This document shows positions 55,206 through 63,488 of a stretch of DNA of 64,000 bases, in pieces. Every line of letters starts with the position of its first letter. Within the stretch, counting starts at the first letter, position 1. This DNA comes from JAKZVK01 sp965237575 (lineage in GTDB: Bacteria; Acidobacteriota; Terriglobia; Bryobacterales; UBA6623): positions 2,108,001 through 2,172,000 of the forward strand of contig CBDEGI010000004.1 of the NCBI GenBank assembly GCA_965237575.1. Reading direction: 5' to 3'. A program made the translations under genes and the position numbers. Under the pieces are notes generated by a model. The model did not search any database and was not told the DNA's origin. It worked only from the letters and a program-made list of their open reading frames with translations.

Positions 55206-56135
55206 CTACCGTAAGTTTGCCACCAGCCACTTCGCCATCCAGGCCTGGTTCTCCACCGAGATCGCTTCTTCACAAGCCAGGACCAGTCGGTCCCGCTCAT
55301 TGGCTGATGACTCCGGTAGATCTTGAAGTTCTTCGCTCAACTCCGTTAGACGTCCGGCGGTTGCCGTGTAGCTCAACAGCAGATACTCGTAGCGGTTCGC
55401 TTGAAAATATGCTGCCACTGAACTCGATACGGTGGTCAGCACAGCTGCCCAGATGGCCACTTCGCTGATCCCAGCCGCTCCAAAAGCTCCAAGGATCGCA
55501 GAACATGCTGCGAATGTAACTGCCGCATTCCTAAAGCGTCGGACTTGTCTCTTCAATTTCCTGGCACTCTCCCAGTAGAATCCGTTCTTGCTATCGGTTT
55601 GCCTAGCAATCCTGGTTGCAAGATAGGTTGCAACTGTCATGCCCTCACCGGGCACAGGTTTCGCTGCGCGCCTCGCAACATCAGGAACCAAAGGCACGCC
55701 CCGCATCGCTTCAACGATCTTGCCTCTCTGTTCCTTCAGGTTCTGCTCACGATCGTCTCTGGCGTACGGCGGGACTCGCATGCAGAACCTGTATGCTTCC
55801 GACTGCAGGGCTTCGGCGACCGAACGACTACGAACCCAAACTCGTTCGAGGTTTCCACCCAGGATCTGAGACGAGAAGACCGCTCCCAACGCCAGTGCCG
55901 TAGCGCCGACAAGACCGAGCGGGTTGATGTCCAGGCCCAAGGTCGGCGCGGTGTGAAAGCGAGTGCTAAGGGTCTCAAGAATGGCTCCCGCCAAACCTAA
56001 CCCGAGCACCAGGCGCCGCCAAAAGAAAAGCCGCGGTTTCGCCTGCCGAGACATGGCCGCCCAGTCCAGGTACGCATTCCAAACGTTGGCAAGAGTACGT
56101 GAGGGCTCGGGATCACCTTCGATCTGGTGGTTCAA
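55206..56135 (-). CDS. SLATT/DUF4231-type membrane effector
   Basis: A 309-residue membrane protein starting at TTG 56135, with AAGGAG six bases upstream. Two hydrophobic pairs lie at about residues 38-60 and 70-92, then 218-236 and 240-262. They are separated by an Arg/Lys-rich helix (FYWESARKLKRQVRRFRNAAV). The second pair and the following ANRYEYLLLSYTATAGRL match the SMODS- and SLOG-associating two-TM effector type (SLATT), annotated as DUF4231 in many genomes. These are predicted pore-forming effectors triggered by a nucleotide-sensing partner. The partner here is the macro/SLOG-like gene just downstream. Function in defence is inference from family and context. Confidence 0.65.
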   Translation of the reverse strand: MNHQIEGDPEPSRTLANVWNAYLDWAAMSRQAKPRLFFWRRLVLGLGLAGAILETLSTRFHTAPTLGLDINPLGLVGATALALGAVFSSQILGGNLERVWVRSRSVAEALQSEAYRFCMRVPPYARDDREQNLKEQRGKIVEAMRGVPLVPDVARRAAKPVPGEGMTVATYLATRIARQTDSKNGFYWESARKLKRQVRRFRNAAVTFAACSAILGAFGAAGISEVAIWAAVLTTVSSSVAAYFQANRYEYLLLSYTATAGRLTELSEELQDLPESSANERDRLVLACEEAISVENQAWMAKWLVANLR

Positions 56136-56755
56136 GTGAGGCTCCTTCGCTGTGGCGCCGAGTGCGTAGGCCTTCGAGTACAGGTTTCGTCAAGTACTGA
56201 TTTCGGCTTGGCTAGGAAACAAGATCAATTGCGATTAACACACTGCCCTGGCACTATTCACGACGCCTAGCCTAGACAATCCTCGCACCTCAAACTGGGG
56301 AATGTCAATTATGCCGAGTAGGTCCCTCCTAAAGAGCATTGTTTTTAATCCGATGAGCGGTGCGGCAGGGCCTATTGGCAGAGTGACGGGTGGGCTCAGC
56401 GTCGCGTGCCCTCGAAGGCTCTCCGCTTTCGATCTGGAGTATTTGCTCCAGCCAACTCGCTGGCAGGCTCCGCTCGGCAAAGGTTGGCCGAGCGCGGCGG
56501 ACCCCCATCTGATACACTTGCCGACGGTTGGGGAAGTTCCATCCAGTCCGTACCGGCTTGGCCGAACCGACTTCGATCTGGAGTATTTGCTCCAGCCAAC
56601 TCGCTGGCAGGCTCCGCTCGGCAAAGGTTGGCCGAGCGCGGCGGACCCCCATCTGATACACTTGCCGACGGTTGGGGAAGTTCCATCCAGTCCGTACCGG
56701 GCCCTTTCGTGAAGGGTCAGTCTGTCAAGAAGTTCTTGAAGGGAGTATCGTTTCC
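56136..56755. other. Gene-free region holding a 129-bp direct repeat
   Basis: There is no convincing gene between the SLATT gene and the CocE-type gene. Bases 56428-56700 are two long direct repeats, described separately. The first 290 bp are lower in GC and show nothing I can identify. Confidence 0.6.
56428..56700. repeat. 129-bp direct repeat, two copies at a 144-bp period
   Basis: Copy 1 is 56428-56556 and copy 2 is 56572-56700; I see no differences between them. Each copy contains two hairpin-forming strings, CTGGAGTATTTGCTCCAG and CGCTCGG...CCGAGCG (an 11-base loop). Copy 2 ends 55 bp before the start of the hydrolase gene, so it could affect its leader. Confidence 0.95.
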
Positions 56756-58573
56756 ATGGCACTGAAGGCTATCATCCGCGGCGCAGGGCCGCTCGTTCTC
56801 GCGGCGGCGTTCGCGTTCTCACCGGCGTCATTCGCCGACCATCACGAGGGACACGCGTTCGCCAAAGAGGTCCCGCCGCGCAACGACATCCAGATCCAGA
56901 ACCGCGTCGGCGTACCGATGCGCGACGGCGTGATTCTCTACGCCGACATCTTCCGTCCGGCGGGCGAGGGCAAGCATCCCGTGCTGCTGTCGCGCACGCC
57001 CTACAGCACGGAACGCTATCCGAACTCATACCGGTCCGGGGTGTACTTCTCGCGGCGCGGTTACGTGTTCGTGTATCAAGACACGCGCGGACGCCACGAG
57101 TCCGAGGGCAAGTGGGAGCCGTTCCGTCCCGACATCGAAGACGGCTACGACACCGTCGAGTGGGCCGCGAAGCAGCCTTGGTCGAACGGCAAGGTCGCCA
57201 TGCAGGGCGGCTCGTACCTGGGCCACGTGCAGTGGCGCGCCGCCATGTCGAACCCGCCGAGCTTGGTCACGATCTTCCCCAGCGTCGCCTCGACGAGCCT
57301 CTACCACGACTGGATCACGCTCAACGGCGGCTGGCGGCTCTCGTTCAACTTCGGTTGGGGAGCGGTGCGGCAGGAGTCGCGCATCATGCAGAACGTCGGG
57401 CCGCACACGCTCGAGGGCGGTCCCGAGGGCATCAGCTACGACAAGGTGCTCATGCACCTGCCGCTCAATTCCATGCAAGAGAAGGTCGGACGTAACGCGC
57501 AGTTCTACAAAGACTGGATGGCGCACCCCGACTACGACGACTACTGGAAGAAGATCAACGTCGAGGAAGTGTTCGACACGATCAGCATCCCGGTGCACAC
57601 CCTCGGCGGGTGGTTCGACATCTTCAGCCAGGGGACGCTTCGCGGGTACGTCGGCATGAGCAAGAAGGGCAAGACCGAGACCGCGCGCAAGGGCAGCAAC
57701 ATCATCATCGGTCCCTGGGGACACGGCCCGTCGCAGAAAACGGGCGACCTGGACTTCGGCGAGCACGCGGTGGTTGATCAGAGCGCGGTCGCGTTGCGCT
57801 GGTACGACTATTGGCTCAAAGGGATGGACAACGGCGTCGCCACCGAGCCGCCGGTCAAGCTCTACACCATGGGCAAGAACCAGTGGAAGTGGGAGAACGA
57901 GTACCCGCTCGCGCGCACGCAGTACACCGAGTTGTATATCGACAGCGGCGGCGAGGCCAACAGCTACCGCGGCGACGGTACGCTGTCGTGGGACAAGCCC
58001 TCGGCGAACTCGCCCACCGACAAGTACACCTACGATCCCGACATGCCGGTCCCCAGCACCGGCGGCAACAACTGCTGCGGCACGCCCACCAAGGCCGGCC
58101 CGCGCGAGCAGAGCGAGGTCGAGGGACGCAACGATGTGCTGGTCTATACCTCCGACTTCATCGAGGAAGAGGTCGACGTGACGGGGCCGGTGAAGTTCGT
58201 GCTCTACGCCTCGACCGATGTGCTCGACACCGACTTCATTGCGCGGCTCATCGACGTCTATCCCGACGGCAAGGCTTACAACATGGCTGAGGGTATCTTG
58301 CGGGCGCGCTATTGGAAGGGGCTCGACAAGCCAGAGCTACTCGAGCCGGGCAAGGTCTACAAGTTCGAGATCGACATGGTCGGCACGAGCGTGGCGTTCC
58401 AGAAGGGACATCGCATCCGGGTGCAGATCGCGAGCAGCCATTTCCCGCAGTTCGACCGCAACCCGAACACCGGTGAGCCCTTCGGTACCGATGCTACGGT
58501 CAAGATCGCGCACCACACGATCCATCACACCAGCGCTCGGCCGTCACATATCGTGTTGCCGATTGTGAAGTAG
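56756..58573 (+). CDS. Secreted CocE/NonD-family hydrolase
   Basis: A 605-residue exported serine hydrolase (X-Pro dipeptidyl-peptidase S15/CocE type). ATG 56756 begins a signal peptide (GPLVLAAAFAFSPASFA). The alpha/beta hydrolase part has the nucleophile in MQGGSYLGHVQW, Asp in LGGWFDIFSQG and His in IIGPWGHGPSQ. The C-terminal jelly-roll domain is present (EEEVDVTGPVKFVLYASTD, GHRIRVQIASSHFPQFDRN). These enzymes cleave esters, amides or acyl-peptides. The weak site GAAGGGA is 12 bases upstream of the start. The preceding 129-bp repeats lie in its leader. Confidence 0.92.
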   Translation: MALKAIIRGAGPLVLAAAFAFSPASFADHHEGHAFAKEVPPRNDIQIQNRVGVPMRDGVILYADIFRPAGEGKHPVLLSRTPYSTERYPNSYRSGVYFSRRGYVFVYQDTRGRHESEGKWEPFRPDIEDGYDTVEWAAKQPWSNGKVAMQGGSYLGHVQWRAAMSNPPSLVTIFPSVASTSLYHDWITLNGGWRLSFNFGWGAVRQESRIMQNVGPHTLEGGPEGISYDKVLMHLPLNSMQEKVGRNAQFYKDWMAHPDYDDYWKKINVEEVFDTISIPVHTLGGWFDIFSQGTLRGYVGMSKKGKTETARKGSNIIIGPWGHGPSQKTGDLDFGEHAVVDQSAVALRWYDYWLKGMDNGVATEPPVKLYTMGKNQWKWENEYPLARTQYTELYIDSGGEANSYRGDGTLSWDKPSANSPTDKYTYDPDMPVPSTGGNNCCGTPTKAGPREQSEVEGRNDVLVYTSDFIEEEVDVTGPVKFVLYASTDVLDTDFIARLIDVYPDGKAYNMAEGILRARYWKGLDKPELLEPGKVYKFEIDMVGTSVAFQKGHRIRVQIASSHFPQFDRNPNTGEPFGTDATVKIAHHTIHHTSARPSHIVLPIVK

Positions 58574-58800
58574 GCGGAGCGGCCAGGCTGGGAAGTGCCT
58601 GAAGCCGGCGGGGGAAGCACATTCAAACGTCCTTCCAGCGCAGCCGGGACCGCCTCTGCGGTCGTAAACGGCCGGTCTACCAGGCGCTTCGCACGACAGT
58701 CGCTTGAAGGCAGTACCTACCGTATGCGCCCAGCTGCATTCGGATGCCGGAAAGGCGACTGCCCTGGAAAGCTGCCGAGGAACCTTGCGGTGCAACCGGC

Positions 58801-59985
58801 CTAGCCAGCGGCGCCTGACGTTGTGGGGTTGCCCACATGCTTCCGTAAGAGCAGATTGGTCACAACGAGAACCACTGACATCGCGGGCAGCAGAAGCAAG
58901 GCGGTGCCCAGGTCGAAGCGGTCGGCGATCCAGCCGATGATGGGTGAGCTGACGGCCAGCCCTATCCAGCCCGAGGTGATGACGATGCCCATGGCGGTGG
59001 CGGTCATGCGGCGGAACACGTTGCCCACCACCCCGAGCGTCGTGGGGAAGACCGGCGCCATCGCCAGCCCGGCGCAGAAAACGGCGACGGCCGCGATCAT
59101 CGGCTCACCCGTGCGGAGCATCGCGAAGGTGGTAACCGTCATGGCGACGGAGGTCCACAGCATCACCTTCAACTCGCTGACACCCAGCAAGATGCGCGAG
59201 ACGACCAGCCGACCGACCAGCAGGCCCAGAGCGAACCCGAATGCCAAGATGTTCTGCGCGAAGTTTTCCGCGAGCCCCTGCGACACCAGATAGGCCACGA
59301 GCCAGTTGAAGACGCCAACTTCGCATGCTACGTAGAGGAACAGTGTGAGAGCCAGCAAGTAGAGCGCCGGCTGGTGCAGCAGGGCACCTGCCTCGGAGAG
59401 GACGAACCCGCGTTCGCCCGTTGGCGGCGGCATCGCGGTGAAGATGTGCACCAGCAACGTCACGCCGCTGATCGCGGCCAAAAAGAGACAGAGCGCGTGG
59501 GCGGTGCCGAGGGCCGGAATGTTGGCGGCCAGGAACGGCGTGGCTAGCCCCCCGAGCCCGAAGAAGAGATTGAGAAAGTTGAGCACCGACGATCGCTTCT
59601 CTTCCGCCACGTCGCTGACAAGCGCGTTCGAACCGGTGACCAGAACGCCGCCGCCCAAGCCGAGAAGGAACATGGCGGCGAGCAAGGTCGGGTAGCTCTC
59701 GGCCAGGGTCAGTCCGATCAAGGCCGCCGTGATGCCTGCCAGGCCGCCGACGAGTCCCGCCTTCTTGCCGCGGTTGTCGACAATCGGGCCGACCGACACC
59801 GAGGCGATGATGAGGCCGAGCGCCTGGGCTGTCGCAACGTAGCCGAGTTGGGCTTCGTCGAGCCCGTAAAGCCTGCCCAGTTCGGGCAGGATGGTGCCGA
59901 GCAGGGCGGCGATCGATCCATAGACGTAGATCGCCAGGATGATCGCCGGAATGAGCCGCGATTTCGAATAGGAGGTTTCGCTCAT
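58801..59985 (-). CDS. Major facilitator superfamily transporter
   Basis: A 394-residue inner-membrane protein with twelve predicted helices. The MFS loop motif between helices 2 and 3 reads VGPIVDNRGKKAGLVGG, close to the G-x-x-x-D-R-x-G-R consensus. Helix 1 begins after a short basic N-terminus (KSRLIPAIILAIYVYGS), and the central loop is short (FTAMPPPTGERG). Related transporters carry sugars, fucose or drugs; the substrate is not apparent. No ribosome site is visible before ATG 59985. It is a single gene, convergent with the CocE-type gene. Confidence 0.9.
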   Translation of the reverse strand: MSETSYSKSRLIPAIILAIYVYGSIAALLGTILPELGRLYGLDEAQLGYVATAQALGLIIASVSVGPIVDNRGKKAGLVGGLAGITAALIGLTLAESYPTLLAAMFLLGLGGGVLVTGSNALVSDVAEEKRSSVLNFLNLFFGLGGLATPFLAANIPALGTAHALCLFLAAISGVTLLVHIFTAMPPPTGERGFVLSEAGALLHQPALYLLALTLFLYVACEVGVFNWLVAYLVSQGLAENFAQNILAFGFALGLLVGRLVVSRILLGVSELKVMLWTSVAMTVTTFAMLRTGEPMIAAVAVFCAGLAMAPVFPTTLGVVGNVFRRMTATAMGIVITSGWIGLAVSSPIIGWIADRFDLGTALLLLPAMSVVLVVTNLLLRKHVGNPTTSGAAG

Positions 59986-60093
59986 GGGAGGTGTGCCAAA
60001 GCCCGCGGAGGTCAGCCCGCGGATCTATGGTAAGGACACTAGTGTAGCGAAGCGGCGTCAGCACCCCCTGACCCTCGTGACGTCCGGACACAA

Positions 60094-60206
60094 TTGTAGG
60101 GGCGGGCCGCTGTGCCCGCCCCGCCGGTCGTATCGCAGTTCAGCGTCAAGTAGAGATCGGAGATGATCAACGCGAGCAGGGCGGGCACAGCGGCCCGCCC
60201 CTACAA
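60094..60206. repeat. MITE-like element: 28-bp perfect inverted repeats
   Basis: Left arm 60094-60121 and right arm 60179-60206 are exact reverse complements (28 of 28), each a copy of the interspersed GTAGGGGC family, around a 57-bp centre. The arrangement resembles a small non-autonomous element. Confidence 0.85.
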
Positions 60207-60234
60207 CCCCAACGACACCGTGCCCTCCCGCTAT

Positions 60235-61506
60235 CTACGCAAAACGGTGCTTGCCGGACTGCTGCTCCCAGTAGACTTTTTTCTCTTTGCGGTAGGCCAT
60301 GGTGGCGAGGTGGCCGGTGACCGCGGCCTCGTGGCCGGTCTGTGCGTCGCAGTTGAGCGGCGCGCCGTGTTTGATGGCGTCGATGAAGTTTTTCAGATGC
60401 TCGTTCGTAGGATTGCCCTGCCCCAGGTCTTTGCGCGCATTGATGTGCATCTCGGGACGCGAGGCGATCTTCTCCGGAGCGCCGCGGTATTTCTCGGGGT
60501 AGACATAGATGTCCTTGAGGCCCATGACCTCCATGGTGCCTTCGCTGCCGAGAAGTTGCTCGCCATAGTCGTAGTGGGAGTTGGCGAACATGGCGCTGTA
60601 GTTGATGTGGAAGTGGTCGGGGTACTCGAAGCCGGCGGTGACGGTGTCGGGCACTTCGCGGTCGTCTTCGGTCCAGCAGTGGATGCCGCCTGTGCAGGTG
60701 ACGGACTCGCAGTAGTGGCGGCCGGTGATCATGTGAATCGCATCGGTCTGGTGAACGAGCAGGTCGGTCGAGATGCCGCCGGAGTAGTCCCAGTAAAGCC
60801 GCCACTGGAAGTAGCGCGCTTTATTGAAATCGGTCTTCGCGGCGGCGCCGAGGAACTTCTCGTAGTCGGTGTTGTCGGGTTGGGTATCAGCCGGGATGTC
60901 ATAGCGCCAGGCTGGGAACGTCAACGGGCTGTTGCGATACCAAAACGCGCGCGCGTAGACCACCTTGCCCAGCACGCCCGACTCGTAGATCTCCTTCGCC
61001 TTGTGGTATAGCCGTGAACTGCGCCGCTGCGTGCCGACCTGAAACTTCTTGCCGCTTTTCTTGACCGCTTCGAGGATCTCGAATCCCTCTTCGATGGTGT
61101 GGGTCAGAGGCTTTTCACAGTAGACGTGCTTGCCGGCTTCGAGAGCGGCGATCGCCATGTCGCGGTGCAGATGCTCGGGCGTGAAGATGCCGACGGCGTC
61201 GATCGATTTGTCCGCGAGCATCTTGTAGTAGTCGCCGTAGGTTTCCGGCGCCGACTTCTGGGCGGTCGCGACATCGTCCTTCGTCATCGCCAGCCGGGGA
61301 GAGTAGGTATCGCAAATGGCTTTGACGTAGGCGTCTTGGCCCGAGACCTTGAGCATGGTCTTGATGTGCTTGCCGCCGCGGTTGCCCAGGCCCACCCAGC
61401 CCAGGGCCACCTTCGTACCCGAGGTTTGCGCGTTCAATAGTGCGGGCGCCGCGGCGACGGCGGCCGAACGAGTCACGAAGCTACGTCGAGAGATTCCTTC
61501 ATTCAT
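60235..61506 (-). CDS. Tat-exported Gfo/Idh/MocA family oxidoreductase
   Basis: A 423-residue NAD(P)-dependent oxidoreductase with a twin-arginine signal (SRRSFVTRSAAVAAAPALL). The Rossmann loop is LGWVGLGNRGGKHIKTM, and the EKP signature lies in KHVYCEKPLTHTIEEG. The substrate domain contains DYSGGISTDLLVHQTDAIHM and a Cys/His-rich stretch (CESVTCTGGIHCWTEDD). It differs clearly from the 51669-52796 protein, so the two act on different substrates. No aldolase or isomerase gene is adjacent here. Confidence 0.92.
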   Translation of the reverse strand: MNEGISRRSFVTRSAAVAAAPALLNAQTSGTKVALGWVGLGNRGGKHIKTMLKVSGQDAYVKAICDTYSPRLAMTKDDVATAQKSAPETYGDYYKMLADKSIDAVGIFTPEHLHRDMAIAALEAGKHVYCEKPLTHTIEEGFEILEAVKKSGKKFQVGTQRRSSRLYHKAKEIYESGVLGKVVYARAFWYRNSPLTFPAWRYDIPADTQPDNTDYEKFLGAAAKTDFNKARYFQWRLYWDYSGGISTDLLVHQTDAIHMITGRHYCESVTCTGGIHCWTEDDREVPDTVTAGFEYPDHFHINYSAMFANSHYDYGEQLLGSEGTMEVMGLKDIYVYPEKYRGAPEKIASRPEMHINARKDLGQGNPTNEHLKNFIDAIKHGAPLNCDAQTGHEAAVTGHLATMAYRKEKKVYWEQQSGKHRFA

Positions 61507-61597
61507 AAGGCACCGTTTCGTGGTTTGAGAATATCAGCAGCCGAAGACCGCGGGCAAGCAGCGGCGGAATGCTGGGAACACGCAGGGAGGCGCGCGT

Positions 61598-62125
61598 TCA
61601 CGCCCGTTGAGCCGGCTGTCTAAGCAATACGACGCCCGCCGCCAACCCCAACACAAACTTCAGCATGTCGAGCGCCGTGTACGCGCCGTGTAAGCGCCAG
61701 AACGGCGCCTCCTCGGGTGGCGGCGGCTCGCGTGGCACGAAGTCCATCAAGCGGCCAAGGCGGATTGTCTCCGGCACGGCGTAGAACTGCAACACGAGGC
61801 TGATCAGCAGCATGAGGCCTATCACGGCGAGCAGCAACTTGCCACTACGGATCCGCCAAGCCAATGCCAACGCGGCGACGGCCAGCGGGACCTGCACCAA
61901 CCCCCAACCGTTGAAGAACACGCGGTTCACCTCGGACGCTTGATGGCGCAGGACGAGCCGCAGGTTCTCCGGCGAGAGCGCGGCAGCCGTGTCGGCCAAG
62001 CCGTCGCTCGGCGTATCGAGCAAGCGAGCGGCCACGGCGAAGTTTTGCGTCGCCACCAGCCACATGAACACGCTCGCGCCACACCATGCACCGAGCAAGA
62101 AGAGAAGTACGCCGCGCAGAGTCAT
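61598..62125 (-). CDS. Four-helix membrane protein of unknown function
   Basis: A 175-residue integral membrane protein. Hydrophobic segments are at about residues 5-25, 76-96, 99-117 and 147-168. A hydrophilic loop (PENLRLVLRHQASEVNRVFF) follows the first helix, and a proline-rich loop (REPPPPEEAPFWRLHG) precedes the last. I do not recognise a family with a known function; similar proteins with the RHQASEVNR-type loop occur in Acidobacteria-like genomes. It stands alone. Confidence 0.7.
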   Translation of the reverse strand: MTLRGVLLFLLGAWCGASVFMWLVATQNFAVAARLLDTPSDGLADTAAALSPENLRLVLRHQASEVNRVFFNGWGLVQVPLAVAALALAWRIRSGKLLLAVIGLMLLISLVLQFYAVPETIRLGRLMDFVPREPPPPEEAPFWRLHGAYTALDMLKFVLGLAAGVVLLRQPAQRA

Positions 62126-62284
62126 GAACTCTCAGGTCACCACAGGCCGCAGCCGCTTGGCAACCTCGTCCACGGTGACAGGCCCCCGCCCCCTGAAGCC
62201 CCGCAAGGCTGCGTTAGGCTTCACTTCGACCCACTTTTACGTTGTTACCATCGCCTGTTCCGACCACGATACAATCGGACCGAC

Positions 62285-62461
62285 ATGATCGGCACAACCA
62301 TCTTCCACTGCGGCATCTCCCACTACGGGCTCACCAAGAGGCTCGGCAAGGGTGCCATGGGCGTCGTCTGCGAGGTTGAAGAGACGCGTTTGGGACGGTC
62401 CGTGGCGCTGAGGTTTCCAGCCCCACACTTGGTCTCGAACATTGAGGAAGATCGAACGTAA
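62285..62461 (+). pseudogene. Serine/threonine protein kinase, N-terminal remnant
   Basis: ATG 62285 begins MIGTTIFHCGISHYGLTKRL, continues through the glycine loop LGKGAMGVVCEVEE and reaches VALRFPAPHLVS before a stop at codon 59. This is the first strand and P-loop of a Hanks-type kinase of the kind abundant in Acidobacteria. The Lys that should follow (VALKF) is Arg here, and the rest of the kinase is gone. It is a deletion remnant, just upstream of the dehydrogenase operon. Confidence 0.8.
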
Positions 62462-62484
62462 GACAGACCAGACGAGGATCAGGC

Positions 62485-63453
62485 ATGGATATCACCAAAG
62501 ACGAACTACTCAAGGCCTACCGCGACATGAAGACGATCCGGGAGTTCGAAGAGCGTCTCCACGTGGAGTTTGCGACTGGTGACATTCCGGGCTTTGTGCA
62601 TCTCTATGCGGGCGAGGAGGCCATCGCGGTGGGTGTGTGTTCGCACCTCAACGAGAACGACAAGATCGCCAGCACGCATAGAGGTCATGGACATTGCATC
62701 GCGAAAGGGTGCGACGTACATGGCATGATGGCCGAGATCTTCGGGAAGAAAGATGGCCTATGTGGAGGCAAGGGCGGCTCCATGCACATCGCCGATCTGG
62801 AACTGGGAATGATGGGGGCTAACGGCATCGTTGGCGGCGGCCCGCCCCTTGCTTGCGGCGCCGCTCTTGCCGCTAAGCAAAAGGGCACGAAAGGCGTCGC
62901 GGCCGCCTTCGTCGGCGACGGAGGGTCGAATCAGGGTACGACTCTGGAAAGCCTCAACCTGGCATCGATCTGGCAGCTCCCCTGTATCTTCGTCATCGAA
63001 AACAATGGCTACGCCGAGGCTACGTCGAGCAAGTACTCGGTAGCGGGCGCTGATGTCGCCGCAAGGGCCAAAGGCTTCAACATGCCGGGCGTTACGGTCG
63101 ATGGACACGATTTTTGCGCCGTCTACGACGCAGCCGAGCAAGCGGTTGACCGCGCCCGAGACGGCGGCGGCCCCACTCTGATCGAATGCAAGGTCAACCG
63201 CTACTACGGCCACTTTGAAGGCGACGCCCAGACCTACCGCGGTCCCGACGAGGTCAAGAACCTCCGTGAAACGCGAGACTGCATCGCCAACTTCGCCCGT
63301 TCGCTGACCTCGTCGTCGCTCGTCGCGGCCGAGGATCTCGCGAAGATCGACGACGAGGTCAAGGCCTTTATCGATGACGCGGTCACTAAAGCGAGGGAAG
63401 CGGCGGATCCGGATTCGGCGGACCTGCTGACCGACGTCTATGTGTCGTACTGA
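62485..63453 (+). CDS. Thiamine-diphosphate-dependent dehydrogenase E1 alpha subunit (AcoA/PdhA type)
   Basis: A 322-residue alpha subunit of a 2-oxo acid or acetoin dehydrogenase complex. Typical parts: THRGHGHCIAKGCDVHGMM, GGKGGSMHIADLELGMMG, and the ThDP motif from VGDGGSNQG to VIENNGYAEAT. The THRGHGH form and the short length resemble acetoin dehydrogenase AcoA more than classic PdhA, but the distinction is not firm. The beta subunit follows 35 bp downstream. A 12-bp string at the stop codon is duplicated (63446-63457 and 63465-63476). Confidence 0.92.
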   Translation: MDITKDELLKAYRDMKTIREFEERLHVEFATGDIPGFVHLYAGEEAIAVGVCSHLNENDKIASTHRGHGHCIAKGCDVHGMMAEIFGKKDGLCGGKGGSMHIADLELGMMGANGIVGGGPPLACGAALAAKQKGTKGVAAAFVGDGGSNQGTTLESLNLASIWQLPCIFVIENNGYAEATSSKYSVAGADVAARAKGFNMPGVTVDGHDFCAVYDAAEQAVDRARDGGGPTLIECKVNRYYGHFEGDAQTYRGPDEVKNLRETRDCIANFARSLTSSSLVAAEDLAKIDDEVKAFIDDAVTKAREAADPDSADLLTDVYVSY

Positions 63454-63476
63454 ATGGCACTTGCCGTACTGAATGG
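63446..63476 (+). repeat. Small direct duplication at the alpha/beta junction
   Basis: CGTACTGAATGG lies at 63446-63457, spanning the alpha-subunit stop, and again at 63465-63476. The period is 19 bp. Confidence 0.85.
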
Positions 63477-63488
63477 GGAAGGCAATCC

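Noticed and set aside
56235..56762. A 175-codon reverse frame spanning the 129-bp repeats
   Set aside because: It stays open only because the repeat period is a multiple of three; the product consists of the duplicated segment and has no motif.
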